Origin: Actinomycetota bacterium
GTDB lineage: Bacteria; Actinomycetota; Actinomycetes; S36-B12; UBA5976
Assembly (NCBI GenBank): GCA_009923495.1
Contig: RFTJ01000013.1
Location: 1-37,595 of the forward strand
DNA length: 37,595 nucleotides
Reading direction: 5' to 3'
This document shows, in pieces, positions 1-7,467 of this stretch. The notes under the pieces were generated by a model. It did no database searches. It saw only the letters and a list, made by a program, of their open reading frames with translations, and was not told the origin of the DNA. The stretch's first letter is position 1. The number at the start of each line of letters is the position of its first letter. A program made the position numbers and the translations under genes.

Positions 1-93
1 ATCAGTCAAGGATTTGATGCCGTAAACATCGCTGGCGGCACAATGGCTTGGCTTGAGGCTGGATTGGCTGTTAATACCGGAGAACTTCCGTAG
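1..93 (+). CDS. Rhodanese-like domain protein, C-terminal fragment
   Basis: The window opens inside a gene whose last 30 codons end at a TAG at 91-93. The visible residues include a VNIAGGTMAWLEAGL stretch. This matches the C-terminal helix of rhodanese domains (x-N-x-x-GG-x-x-x-W-x-x-x-G). The active-site cysteine loop would lie upstream, outside the window, so sulfurtransferase activity cannot be judged. It is convergent with the next gene, with only 4 bases between the stop codons. Confidence 0.6.
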   Translation: MSQGFDAVNIAGGTMAWLEAGLAVNTGELP

Positions 94-97
94 CGAC

Positions 98-574
98 TCA
101 ATCCTGAAGAGTTTGCAGTAAGGCCAAGTTCAGAGCCGGGACTAGGTCACTAGCCACCGACACATTGTCAGCGTCATCAAATGCGCGCTGGCGTATCGCA
201 TTTAAGTTTTCACCGTTTCGCATCACGAGTGCCAGGATGCGAATCTCTTTAGTATTTTCCCCAGACTCAGGAGCAAGTTCCTCGTCAGGTTGCATTGAAA
301 TTAAGCGCTCCACCGAAATGGCAGCGCCCCCAATTTCTGCCGGCCAACTTATCTTTGCTAGTGAATCAATTAAATTCTCGTTATCAAGTTGAATCTCTTG
401 TTCTACAAACGAGTATGGAATTGTTGCATTTTCAGCAAGTAATTCTGGATGATCAAGGGCTAATGTGGAATTTTCAACAATCCCAAAGAGCCGAGCGGGT
501 CGGTCCCATCCCGCTGCAGCCACGAATTCGTCGAGTTCTCGGATGGTTTGCGCTAGCACTGAATCATTGACCAT
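98..574 (-). CDS. PPA1309 family protein (conserved actinobacterial protein of unknown function)
   Basis: This is a 158-residue protein without signal peptide or membrane segment. The N-terminal pattern (E-x-D-E-F-V-A-A-A-G-W-D-R-P-A-R-L-F-G-I-V, residues 14-33) is what I recall as the signature of the PPA1309 family. That family is confined to Actinobacteria and usually sits beside a UPF0182 gene, as it does here. It is acidic and predicted cytoplasmic. The start is the ATG at 572-574, and the gene is divergent from the UPF0182 gene with a 50-base shared control region. No biochemical function is known to me. Confidence 0.75.
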   Translation of the reverse strand: MVNDSVLAQTIRELDEFVAAAGWDRPARLFGIVENSTLALDHPELLAENATIPYSFVEQEIQLDNENLIDSLAKISWPAEIGGAAISVERLISMQPDEELAPESGENTKEIRILALVMRNGENLNAIRQRAFDDADNVSVASDLVPALNLALLQTLQD

Positions 575-612
575 GTAGTCAATTCTGACTTACCGATATT
601 TCAGCAAACACA

Positions 613-618
613 TAGGCT
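613..618 (+). promoter_or_regulatory. -10 box (TAGGCT) for a leaderless UPF0182 transcript
   Basis: TAGGCT lies 6 bases before the GTG at 625. A weak -35 candidate, TTACCG at 590-595, is spaced by 17 bases. The distance implies transcription starting at or near the start codon. The AGGGGT between the box and the GTG could also act as a ribosome binding site, so this case is ambiguous. Confidence 0.5.
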
Positions 619-624
619 AGGGGT

Positions 625-3432
625 GTGAGTAATCCCAGTGCCCCAAATGTCCGCCGTAGCCCGCTGGCTGTCCTAATTTCAGTCTTAATTTTCTCGTTTA
701 TCTTGCTCTCTATTGTTGCAAGTTTCTGGGCCGATTGGCAGTGGTATGTCTCCGTTGATCATTCTGCCGTCTTCCTGACTCAGTTGAAAATTCGATTCTT
801 CCTTTTTGTAGTAGCTGCCATTCTGACTTCTGTAGTACTAGGTGCCAGCCTCCGCTTGGCTTATCGCAGCCGGCCCATTCTGATTCCGGTAACTCCGGAA
901 GAAATCGCAATTGAACAGTATCGTGGCGGCCTAGAGCCTCTTCGCAAAGTGCTATTCAACCTCGCCCCTTTGGGTTTAGGCCTCCTAGTTGGAATCTCGT
1001 CGGCTAGCCAGTGGCGGACATTATTGGTGTGGCGGAACTCTTCGCCATTTGGCAAAAAAGATCCGCAGTTTGGAAAAGACATCTCATTCTTTATGTTTGA
1101 TTTACCATTCTGGCGATTTTTTCTAGGCATACTTTTCACGGTCACAGTATTTGCGGCTATCGCTAACGTAATCGTGCATTACATTTACGGTGGCTTTAAT
1201 CCACGAAACATCGGTCGCGTAAATAAAGCGACTAGGCAACAAGTTGTGTTCTTTCTTGGCATGATTGCATTGCTAAAAGGCTTTGCTTATCACTTAGATA
1301 AATTTGCACTTGCCACTAAATCTGACACGCTGATTACGGGCCTAAAGTACACAGATGTCCACGCGGTACTACCAGCTAAATCCATTCTGACCTACATTGC
1401 ATTTGCCACCGCAATACTGTTCTTCATTTCGCTTTTTAGAACCGGATGGACCGTCCCATTCATTGCATTAGGAACAATGTTTGGCGCCTCACTTTTAATT
1501 GGCGGCTTGTATCCCGCATTTGTTCAGCAGGTGCAGGTTAAGCCAAGTGAGTTGGCGCGCGAGACTCCTTACATCCAACGAAATTTGGAATCCACGGTTA
1601 GTGCCTATGGGCTTGGAAAAGCACAAATCAAGGAATACAAAGCAATCGACAATGCTTCACGCGCATCTATCGGCAAGGATGCCTCAACCTTGGCAAATGT
1701 TCGCTTACTTGATCCAAGTATTGTTTCGCCAACTTTCCGAAATCTGCAGCAGATTCGTGGTTTCTACGCCTTCCCAGATTCCTTAGATATTGACCGCTAT
1801 TCAATCGATGGCGTCAAACGTGGTGCAGTGCTTGCAGTTCGTGAAGTCAACCTTGATGGGGTGGCGGAAAACCAGCGCAATTGGTTCAACGACCACATGG
1901 TATTTACCCACGGCTACGGTCTAGTAGGCGCTTTCGAAAATAAGGTTGGCTCTGAAGGCGCACCAAGTTTCTTGGAAAGCGATATCCCACCACAGGGCGC
2001 ATTGGATATTAAGCAGCCGCGAGTTTACTTCGGTGAACAATCTCCCGCGTATTCAATTGTGGGTGCGCCAAAGGGGGCGGACCCCAAAGAGTTGGATTAC
2101 CCAGATGACCGCAGCGCTAACGGGCAGAAAAACAATACTTACGATGGCACGGGTGGAGTACCAGTTGGCAATCTGTTCCAGCGCCTGGTTTTCGCTCTGC
2201 ACTATCAGGATGTAAATATTTTGCTCTCCAATCAGATTTCCAGCGAAAGTAAATTACTTTATGACCGCGATCCAGCAACTCGGGTTCGTAAAGTTGCGCC
2301 TTGGTTGACTCTGGACACCGATCCATATCCAGCCGTGGTCGATGGTCGGATTCAATGGATTGTAGATGGCTACACAACCTCAAATTCATATCCATATTCA
2401 GCTCGAGTCTCACTAAGGGATGCGACCGCTGACTCAGTAAATGCTCAGACTAACAGCTTTAATTCTCAAGACATCACTTACATTCGTAATTCAGTTAAAG
2501 CCACTGTCGATGCCTACGATGGCACAGTCAAGATTTACGCATGGGACAACACCGACCCATTGCTAAAAGTTTGGACGAGTGCTTTCCCTGGTGTTGTTCA
2601 ATCCAAGTCGCAAATTCCTGCTGGCGTATTAGAACATGTCCGCTATCCCGAGGATATGTTCAAAGTGCAGCGCGATATTTTGGCCAAGTACCATGTCAAA
2701 GATCCGCAAGCTTTTTACTCGGGCCAGGATTTCTGGAATCTGCCAGACGACCCAACAAAGCCATCGATAAACCAAGCTCAGCCACCGTATTACTTGACGC
2801 TGAAAATGCCCGACCAAAAACAGGCAACATTCTCCCTGACTACAACATTTGCCCCGAATAAGCGCCAGACTTTGGCTGCTTTCATGGCGGTTAATTCCGA
2901 ACCAGGTCCAGACTATGGCACCATTCGAGTGTTGCAGTTACCGCGTAACACAACCATCCCAGGTCCAACGCAGGTGCAGAACAACTTCGAATCCGATCCT
3001 GATGTCTCGGCGAAACTCTCGCTGTTACGTCAAGGTGGTTCAGATGTAGTGCTTGGTAATTTGCTCTCTCTTCCTGTTGGCGGGGGACTTCTGTATTTCG
3101 AACCGGTTTATGTTCGTGCCAGCCAAGGCGATGGCTACCCCTTGCTCCGAAAAGTTTTGGTCTCATTTGGTTCTAAAGTTGCATTTGAAGACGACTTGGC
3201 AACTGCGCTGGCGAAGGTGTTCTCAGGACAAACTACGACTGATCCAGGGACGAAACCAACTGGATCTGTAACTGCGCAACTTGCCGACGCCATCTCACGG
3301 GCCAACGCTGCTTACGAGCAAGGACAGAAAGCGTTAGCCAAAGGCGACTTCGCTGCCTATGGAGCTGCGCAAAAGCGACTCGAAACAGCATTAGCCACCA
3401 TCACCGAACTGGGCAAAAAGGTCAGCAAGTAG
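625..3432 (+). CDS. UPF0182 family integral membrane protein
   Basis: This 935-residue protein has about seven hydrophobic segments in the first third (roughly residues 13-35, 55-77, 108-126, 155-180, 205-220, 250-268 and 273-300). A long extracytoplasmic domain follows, rich in aromatic and Asp/Asn residues. Length and architecture match the UPF0182 family, present in nearly all Actinobacteria (Mycobacterium tuberculosis Rv3193c is a member) and in some cyanobacteria. The tail (from about residue 870) is Ala/Gln/Lys-rich and probably helical. The start is GTG at 625, just after a TAGGCT box. The biochemical role is unknown; membrane location is the only safe statement. Confidence 0.93.
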   Translation: MSNPSAPNVRRSPLAVLISVLIFSFILLSIVASFWADWQWYVSVDHSAVFLTQLKIRFFLFVVAAILTSVVLGASLRLAYRSRPILIPVTPEEIAIEQYRGGLEPLRKVLFNLAPLGLGLLVGISSASQWRTLLVWRNSSPFGKKDPQFGKDISFFMFDLPFWRFFLGILFTVTVFAAIANVIVHYIYGGFNPRNIGRVNKATRQQVVFFLGMIALLKGFAYHLDKFALATKSDTLITGLKYTDVHAVLPAKSILTYIAFATAILFFISLFRTGWTVPFIALGTMFGASLLIGGLYPAFVQQVQVKPSELARETPYIQRNLESTVSAYGLGKAQIKEYKAIDNASRASIGKDASTLANVRLLDPSIVSPTFRNLQQIRGFYAFPDSLDIDRYSIDGVKRGAVLAVREVNLDGVAENQRNWFNDHMVFTHGYGLVGAFENKVGSEGAPSFLESDIPPQGALDIKQPRVYFGEQSPAYSIVGAPKGADPKELDYPDDRSANGQKNNTYDGTGGVPVGNLFQRLVFALHYQDVNILLSNQISSESKLLYDRDPATRVRKVAPWLTLDTDPYPAVVDGRIQWIVDGYTTSNSYPYSARVSLRDATADSVNAQTNSFNSQDITYIRNSVKATVDAYDGTVKIYAWDNTDPLLKVWTSAFPGVVQSKSQIPAGVLEHVRYPEDMFKVQRDILAKYHVKDPQAFYSGQDFWNLPDDPTKPSINQAQPPYYLTLKMPDQKQATFSLTTTFAPNKRQTLAAFMAVNSEPGPDYGTIRVLQLPRNTTIPGPTQVQNNFESDPDVSAKLSLLRQGGSDVVLGNLLSLPVGGGLLYFEPVYVRASQGDGYPLLRKVLVSFGSKVAFEDDLATALAKVFSGQTTTDPGTKPTGSVTAQLADAISRANAAYEQGQKALAKGDFAAYGAAQKRLETALATITELGKKVSK

Positions 3433-3454
3433 CTAGCAATCGCAGCCAAGCGAT

Positions 3455-3483
3455 TTGTAAGTATGCAAACCTTGTCGTATTCT
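3455..3483 (+). promoter_or_regulatory. Promoter of the initiator tRNA gene
   Basis: TTGTAA (3455-3460) and TATTCT (3478-3483) are separated by exactly 17 bases. The -10 ends 11 bases before the mature tRNA begins at 3495. This is the best sigma-70-like promoter that I see in the window. Confidence 0.6.
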
Positions 3484-3494
3484 TATGAAGCCGA

Positions 3495-3568
3495 CGCGGG
3501 GTGGAGCAGCTCGGTAGCTCGCTGGGCTCATAACCCAGAGGTCACAGGTTCAAATCCTGTCCCCGCTA
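3495..3568 (+). tRNA. tRNA-fMet (initiator, anticodon CAT)
   Basis: A complete cloverleaf can be folded: acceptor CGCGGGG with CCCCGCT, anticodon stem CTGGG/CCCAG around CAT at 3529-3531, and a T-arm with GGTTCAAAT. The first acceptor pair is a C1-T72 mismatch and the anticodon stem carries three G-C pairs. Both mark bacterial initiator tRNA. CCA is not encoded (CT follows the discriminator A). A strong terminator starts three bases downstream. Confidence 0.95.
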
Positions 3569-3570
3569 CT

Positions 3571-3607
3571 AATAAGAAAAGACCCCTCCTTGGGGTCTTT
3601 TCTTATT
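3571..3607 (+). terminator. Intrinsic terminator of tRNA-fMet
   Basis: A perfect 16-base-pair inverted repeat (3571-3586 with 3592-3607) surrounds a 5-base TCCTT loop. The core is GACCCC/GGGGTC and the outer arm is A-rich on the left and T-rich on the right, so the structure could work in both directions. Confidence 0.85.
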
Positions 3608-3638
3608 ATCTAAGTAAGGAAAGCCAGGATTTGAGGAG

Positions 3639-3670
3639 ATGTGGTTTTCCAATGTTCTGGAAAACCACAT
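3639..3670. repeat. Perfect 13-bp inverted repeat between the tRNA and its duplicated 3' end
   Basis: ATGTGGTTTTCCA (3639-3651) pairs with TGGAAAACCACAT (3658-3670) around a 6-base loop. No T-run follows, so it is not a standard terminator. It lies immediately before the second copy of the tRNA 3' end and may be part of a mobile-element footprint. Confidence 0.7.
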
Positions 3671-3675
3671 TGGAG

Positions 3676-3690
3676 TCCTGTCCCCGCTAC
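3676..3690 (+). repeat. 15-bp duplication of the tRNA-fMet 3' end (att-like remnant)
   Basis: TCCTGTCCCCGCTAC at 3676-3690 is identical to 3555-3569, which covers the T-arm and acceptor 3' side of the tRNA. Such copies are produced by site-specific integrases that use tRNA 3' ends. No integrase is present and only 106 bases separate the copies. From here to the small ORF at 3838 I see no gene. Confidence 0.55.
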
Positions 3691-3837
3691 CCTTGCCACG
3701 GCGGCAGGACCACTTCTCACAAAAACTCCAATCCAGCCTTGGCACTTCTACAGCAATCCCAACAACTCTCAAATTCCCCCAAATTTGTTAACCTTCACTA
3801 CCTAGACTCAAGGAGCACGTGATTCGGGGGAGCGACT

Positions 3838-3888
3838 ATGAAGATTGAGATTGACTCACCAAGCGCTCGATTGTCTTTGGTTAAGTAA
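3838..3888 (+). CDS. Candidate 16-codon leader ORF upstream of the P450 gene
   Basis: ATG at 3838 is preceded by a good GGGGGAG ribosome binding site with about 7 bases of spacing. It encodes MKIEIDSPSARLSLVK and stops at TAA 3886-3888, five bases before the P450 ATG. The P450 start itself has no Shine-Dalgarno sequence. The arrangement would fit translational coupling. There is no homology support, and the peptide has no recognisable attenuator codons. Confidence 0.35.
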   Translation: MKIEIDSPSARLSLVK

Positions 3889-3893
3889 CGTCA

Positions 3894-5237
3894 ATGACTT
3901 GGACAGTACCCGCAGGAGGGCGAACTCGACACGGCTGGAATACGCCAGTTACTGCGCCTGGTCCGGCCAGTCGCGACATGCTGCGACGCATTAGGGAAAT
4001 CCAACATAATCCACTGGACTTTTTATTTGAAACTTGGCAGCAATTTGGTGATGTTGTTCAGTTTCCAATTCCACGCCCAGCAACCTACCTCGTAAGTTCG
4101 CCACAGGGTGCTCGAGAAGTATTGGCGCAAAAGCACAAACTAATGAGCAAGCAGACAGTGCAGTACTCAACGCTTTCACTGGTAACCGGTGAAGGGTTAT
4201 TAACAGCAGATACTGAAGTGTGGAAGACTTCACGCCGGCAGTTAGCTCCGGCATTTCACAAAGGCATGATTGATCTTGCAGTCAAGCCCGTATCGAATGC
4301 ATTGATTCGCCTTGAAAAGACTTGGCAAGAACTAACAAGTGCTGGTCCTGCCATCATTGATGTCGATCAAACAATGATGAATCTGGCGTTGGAGATTACT
4401 GGTGCGACGCTTTTCGGTACCGACCTCACTACCGAAGTAGATCGAATAACTGGAGCAACGCTCAAAGCTCTGCATGGTGTAGTTCGCCGAGCACGCACCC
4501 CACTACCTTTACCTTTGGCAATCCCAACACCTCGTAACCTGGGTATGCGTAGCGCAATCAAGCAACTAGATGACGCGGTATCTAACATCATTGATCAACG
4601 CCTAGCTGATCCACTGGCCGCTGGACAACCAATCCGAGACATGCTTGACGTCCTGATGGATACCTCACTTGAACACCCACTAACTCGACAGCAGATTCGA
4701 GATGAAGTTGCCACATTTATTGTTGCGGGGCATGAAACTATTGCTAGTGCACTTACTTGGGCCTGGAATCTACTTGGAGCAAATCCAATTGAAGCACAGC
4801 GCCTTGCAGATGAACCGCAGCGCGCTGGGTTGGTATTCGACGAAGCTTTACGGCTCTACCCTCCGGCCTGGGTGATATCACGGCGCACTTTGAGTCCAGT
4901 TGAAGTTGATGGATTCCTGATTCCTACCGACTCTTTGGTAATAGTTAGCCCTTGGATTGTGCACCGCCATCCTGATGCGTGGCAGGATTACGAAAACTTC
5001 AAGCCTGATCGATTTATAAACGGACAACCGATGCTTGGCTACCTTCCATTTGGAACCGGTCCTCGCCTTTGTATTGGGCGAGACCTCGCGAAAATGCAAG
5101 GAGCACAAATTATGAGTCGCCTGGCTATCAATTGGAAACTCAGCCCAATTCATCAGCAGAAAATTCCGATTGAGGCCTCAGTGACGCTTCGCCCAGATGG
5201 CGGCTTGCCAATGCGCTTGAAGCGAGTAAAACATTAG
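3894..5237 (+). CDS. Cytochrome P450
   Basis: This 447-residue haem-thiolate monooxygenase has all core motifs: I-helix AGHET (about residue 278, oxygen activation), K-helix EALR (ExxR), a PDRF segment, and the haem loop FGTGPRLCIG with the proximal cysteine at residue 393. It is soluble and has no fused reductase, so it must take electrons from a separate ferredoxin/reductase system, not seen here. The substrate cannot be read from sequence; the N-terminal half resembles bacterial P450s that act on lipids, terpenes or carotenoids. The stop overlaps the convergent hisN stop (5234-5237). Its position just downstream of the tRNA remnant suggests possible acquisition, but this is weak. Confidence 0.95.
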   Translation: MTWTVPAGGRTRHGWNTPVTAPGPASRDMLRRIREIQHNPLDFLFETWQQFGDVVQFPIPRPATYLVSSPQGAREVLAQKHKLMSKQTVQYSTLSLVTGEGLLTADTEVWKTSRRQLAPAFHKGMIDLAVKPVSNALIRLEKTWQELTSAGPAIIDVDQTMMNLALEITGATLFGTDLTTEVDRITGATLKALHGVVRRARTPLPLPLAIPTPRNLGMRSAIKQLDDAVSNIIDQRLADPLAAGQPIRDMLDVLMDTSLEHPLTRQQIRDEVATFIVAGHETIASALTWAWNLLGANPIEAQRLADEPQRAGLVFDEALRLYPPAWVISRRTLSPVEVDGFLIPTDSLVIVSPWIVHRHPDAWQDYENFKPDRFINGQPMLGYLPFGTGPRLCIGRDLAKMQGAQIMSRLAINWKLSPIHQQKIPIEASVTLRPDGGLPMRLKRVKH

Positions 5238-6007
5238 TTACCAGAAATAGTTCGAAGTGCAACACTGTGTAACAGTGAGTTGGTAGTTACAGCACTCTTG
5301 TGTTGCAGCGGGTCACTTCCGTCAAGGGCAGTTACCGCGCCACCCGCCTCACGGACGATTGCAATAAATGCAGCCATATCCCAAACACTTAGTTCTGGTT
5401 CAATAGCGATGTCCACAACACCTTCGGCCACCATTACATGAGACCAGAAGTCTCCGTACGCTCGTGATCGCCAAGTAGCGCGCTGCAGATTACCCAGTGC
5501 CGATTCATAGCCGGTCCATCCGGTGGGGTCACTGTAGGACAGTGAGGCATCGCCAATGTTAGAAACATCAGAAACATGAATTGGACGCACCGACCCGTCA
5601 ACATCTTTTGTGAATGCGCCACCGCCAAAGTTCGCCCACCAGCGACGGCCCAGTGCAGGGGCGGAAACTACGCCGAGTTTTAGTTCATCATCTTCAATCA
5701 GGGCTATTAGTGTGGCCCAAACTGGCACGCCTCGAACATAATTTTTAGTTCCGTCAATCGGATCAATAATCCATTTCCGTTTTGCATCTAGTCCAGTATC
5801 CTGATGCTCCTCACCAATTACGCCATCATCAGGATGTGTGCTGGCTAGCTCATCCCGAATAAAGGTCTCGACAGCTTGATCAGCTTCGGTAACAGGGGAG
5901 TTATCTGGTTTGGCATCAACCCTTAAATCCTGGGCTCGATAGCGATTCATGGTGATGATGTCAGCCTGGTCGGCTAACTTTAGAGCAAGAGTTAAATCAA
6001 CATCCAC
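5234..6007 (-). CDS. hisN: Inositol-monophosphatase-family phosphatase, probable histidinol-phosphatase
   Basis: This 257-residue Mg-dependent phosphatase has the family metal-binding motifs: DNSPVTEAD near residue 36, GEEH, WIIDPIDGTKN (DPxDGT) and the C-terminal WDMAA motif. The segment GTKNYVRGVPVWATLIAL is very close to what I recall of the actinobacterial HisN type (Rv3137 of M. tuberculosis), which removes phosphate from L-histidinol phosphate in histidine synthesis. Inositol monophosphatase remains the alternative. The start is GTG at 6005-6007, six bases after a TACGGT box, so the message is probably leaderless. No other his gene is in the window. Confidence 0.85.
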   Translation of the reverse strand: MDVDLTLALKLADQADIITMNRYRAQDLRVDAKPDNSPVTEADQAVETFIRDELASTHPDDGVIGEEHQDTGLDAKRKWIIDPIDGTKNYVRGVPVWATLIALIEDDELKLGVVSAPALGRRWWANFGGGAFTKDVDGSVRPIHVSDVSNIGDASLSYSDPTGWTGYESALGNLQRATWRSRAYGDFWSHVMVAEGVVDIAIEPELSVWDMAAFIAIVREAGGAVTALDGSDPLQHKSAVTTNSLLHSVALRTISGN

Positions 6008-6013
6008 AAAATA

Positions 6014-6019
6014 ACCGTA
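6014..6019 (-). promoter_or_regulatory. -10 box (TACGGT) for leaderless hisN
   Basis: On the minus strand TACGGT is followed by six bases (TATTTT) and then the GTG start of hisN. A weak -35 (TTCCGA) lies 17 bases upstream. No Shine-Dalgarno sequence is present. Confidence 0.5.
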
Positions 6020-6063
6020 TCGGTTAGTTCCCGATTTCGGAATTTACATGTGCAGGAGTAACG

Positions 6064-6468
6064 ATGGCACGGCAGTCTAGAAAATCTGCGGCACTTACAA
6101 CTGCGGCCGTTGCTGCGGTAAAGCAAAGTGCCGATTATTTGCAAAAACACCCAGACGCCATCAAAAAAGTCCTAAAAGAGTTTCCGAAAAAATTGGATAG
6201 CACTTCGGACAAAATCTCGTTCGCTACTCAGGCAACGGCCATGTATTACGCCGTGCGCGACCCAAAAACCTCACTAAAAGTTAAGGCGCTGCTTGCAGCG
6301 GCCCTGGCTTATTTCATTTTGCCGCTGGATTTCATCCCAGATTGGCTAGTTGGCATTGGCTTCACTGACGATTTGGCAGTCATCTTGATGGTTTTGCGAC
6401 AGTTATCCGGATCAATAACTGAAGAGCATTACGCCTCAGCTAGACGGCGCTTGCAACGCGAACAATAG
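6064..6468 (+). CDS. YkvA / DUF1232 family membrane protein
   Basis: This is a 134-residue protein. The central KALLAAALAYFILPLDFIPDWLVGIGFTDD region (about residues 78-107) is the DUF1232 (YkvA) signature, with its hallmark P-x-D-x-I-P-D and D-D residues flanking hydrophobic segments. The family is small and membrane-associated, with no established function. The start is supported by AGGAG seven bases or fewer before the ATG. The 3' end overlaps the convergent rsgA gene by 33 bases. Confidence 0.85.
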   Translation: MARQSRKSAALTTAAVAAVKQSADYLQKHPDAIKKVLKEFPKKLDSTSDKISFATQATAMYYAVRDPKTSLKVKALLAAALAYFILPLDFIPDWLVGIGFTDDLAVILMVLRQLSGSITEEHYASARRRLQREQ

Positions 6469-7467
6469 TCGGCGCAGCGAACTTAATCTGGCAGCTCCGC
6501 CAGAACCAGCCTCGCCCTTGCTAACCCAGTCATCAAGCGCGCAATCTGGCGGTGCAATTCCGTCACTGTTCACATGAGTACATGCTCGTGGACATTCGTG
6601 AGCACCATCCACTAGTTCAGGAAAACTTTCAATAATGCGATCCGGGTCGACATGGGCCAAGCCAAACGAGCGCAAGCCTGGCGTATCAATTACCCAGCCG
6701 GTGTCTTCTGGCAAGGCTAGAGCCTGGGCTGATGTTGATGTGTGCTTACCGCGGCCTGTGATGTCGTTGACATCTCCGGTAGTGCGCATTGCAGTTGGTA
6801 CTAAAGCATTGACCAGAGTTGACTTTCCGACGCCAGAGTGACCAACAAATACTGTCATGTGTCCCAGCAGAGCTTCACGGACTTGCTCAATCCCGGCTTT
6901 ACTTGTTTGATCAACTGAAATGTACTTCAGGTCCATTCCGCTGTAGTTGCTAAGAAGTTCATCGGGTGATTTCAAATCAGTCTTAGTTAGTATCAGTATC
7001 GGCTCGAGCCCAGCTTCAAAAGCTGCAACTAATGTGCGGTCAATCAGACCCACTCGTGGCTCTGGATTGGTTGTTGCCGTCACAATTGCCAGCTGGTCAG
7101 CATTTGCCACAATCATTCGTTCAACTGGGTCAGTGTCATCAGCAGTTCGCATGAGTGCGGTTGACCGGTCAAGAACTTCAACTAACCGAGCAAGTGTGTC
7201 TGGTCGACCACTTAGGTCACCAACAAGTCGCACTTTGTCTCCAACTACAACTCCCTTTCGGCCAAGTTGTCTTGCTTTTACGGTTACGACCTCAGTCTGC
7301 TGTTCATGAGCAACTCCATCCGGGACAACGCAAGTAATCCGACCTCGAGCAACTGCAACAACCATGCCGACAACTGCATCTGAAAAGTCTGGGCGGTCCT
7401 TAGATCGACGACGGGAATTAGTTCGACTTGGCCGCCGACTAAAAGAGTCTTCGTCTATGTGGCTCAC
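6436..7467 (-). CDS. rsgA: Ribosome small-subunit-dependent GTPase A
   Basis: This circularly permuted GTPase helps mature the 30S subunit. Order seen: a basic, Arg/Ser-rich N-terminus, an OB-fold (about residues 35-100), G4 (TKTD), G1 (GHSGVGKST), G3 (DTPG), then a zinc-binding knuckle (C-PRA-C-T-H followed by C). That order is diagnostic of RsgA/YjeQ. The start is uncertain. GTG at 7465-7467 overlaps the aroA stop (GTGA) and gives 343 residues; a GTG at 7488 would add seven residues. I chose the overlapping start because it fits translational coupling with aroA. Confidence 0.92.
   Translation of the reverse strand: MSHIDEDSFSRRPSRTNSRRRSKDRPDFSDAVVGMVVAVARGRITCVVPDGVAHEQQTEVVTVKARQLGRKGVVVGDKVRLVGDLSGRPDTLARLVEVLDRSTALMRTADDTDPVERMIVANADQLAIVTATTNPEPRVGLIDRTLVAAFEAGLEPILILTKTDLKSPDELLSNYSGMDLKYISVDQTSKAGIEQVREALLGHMTVFVGHSGVGKSTLVNALVPTAMRTTGDVNDITGRGKHTSTSAQALALPEDTGWVIDTPGLRSFGLAHVDPDRIIESFPELVDGAHECPRACTHVNSDGIAPPDCALDDWVSKGEAGSGGAARLSSLRRLLFALQAPSS

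Noticed and set aside
3463-3822. 119-codon open frame covering the tRNA-fMet
   Set aside because: It runs through a tRNA, its terminator and the repeats. It is non-coding by context.
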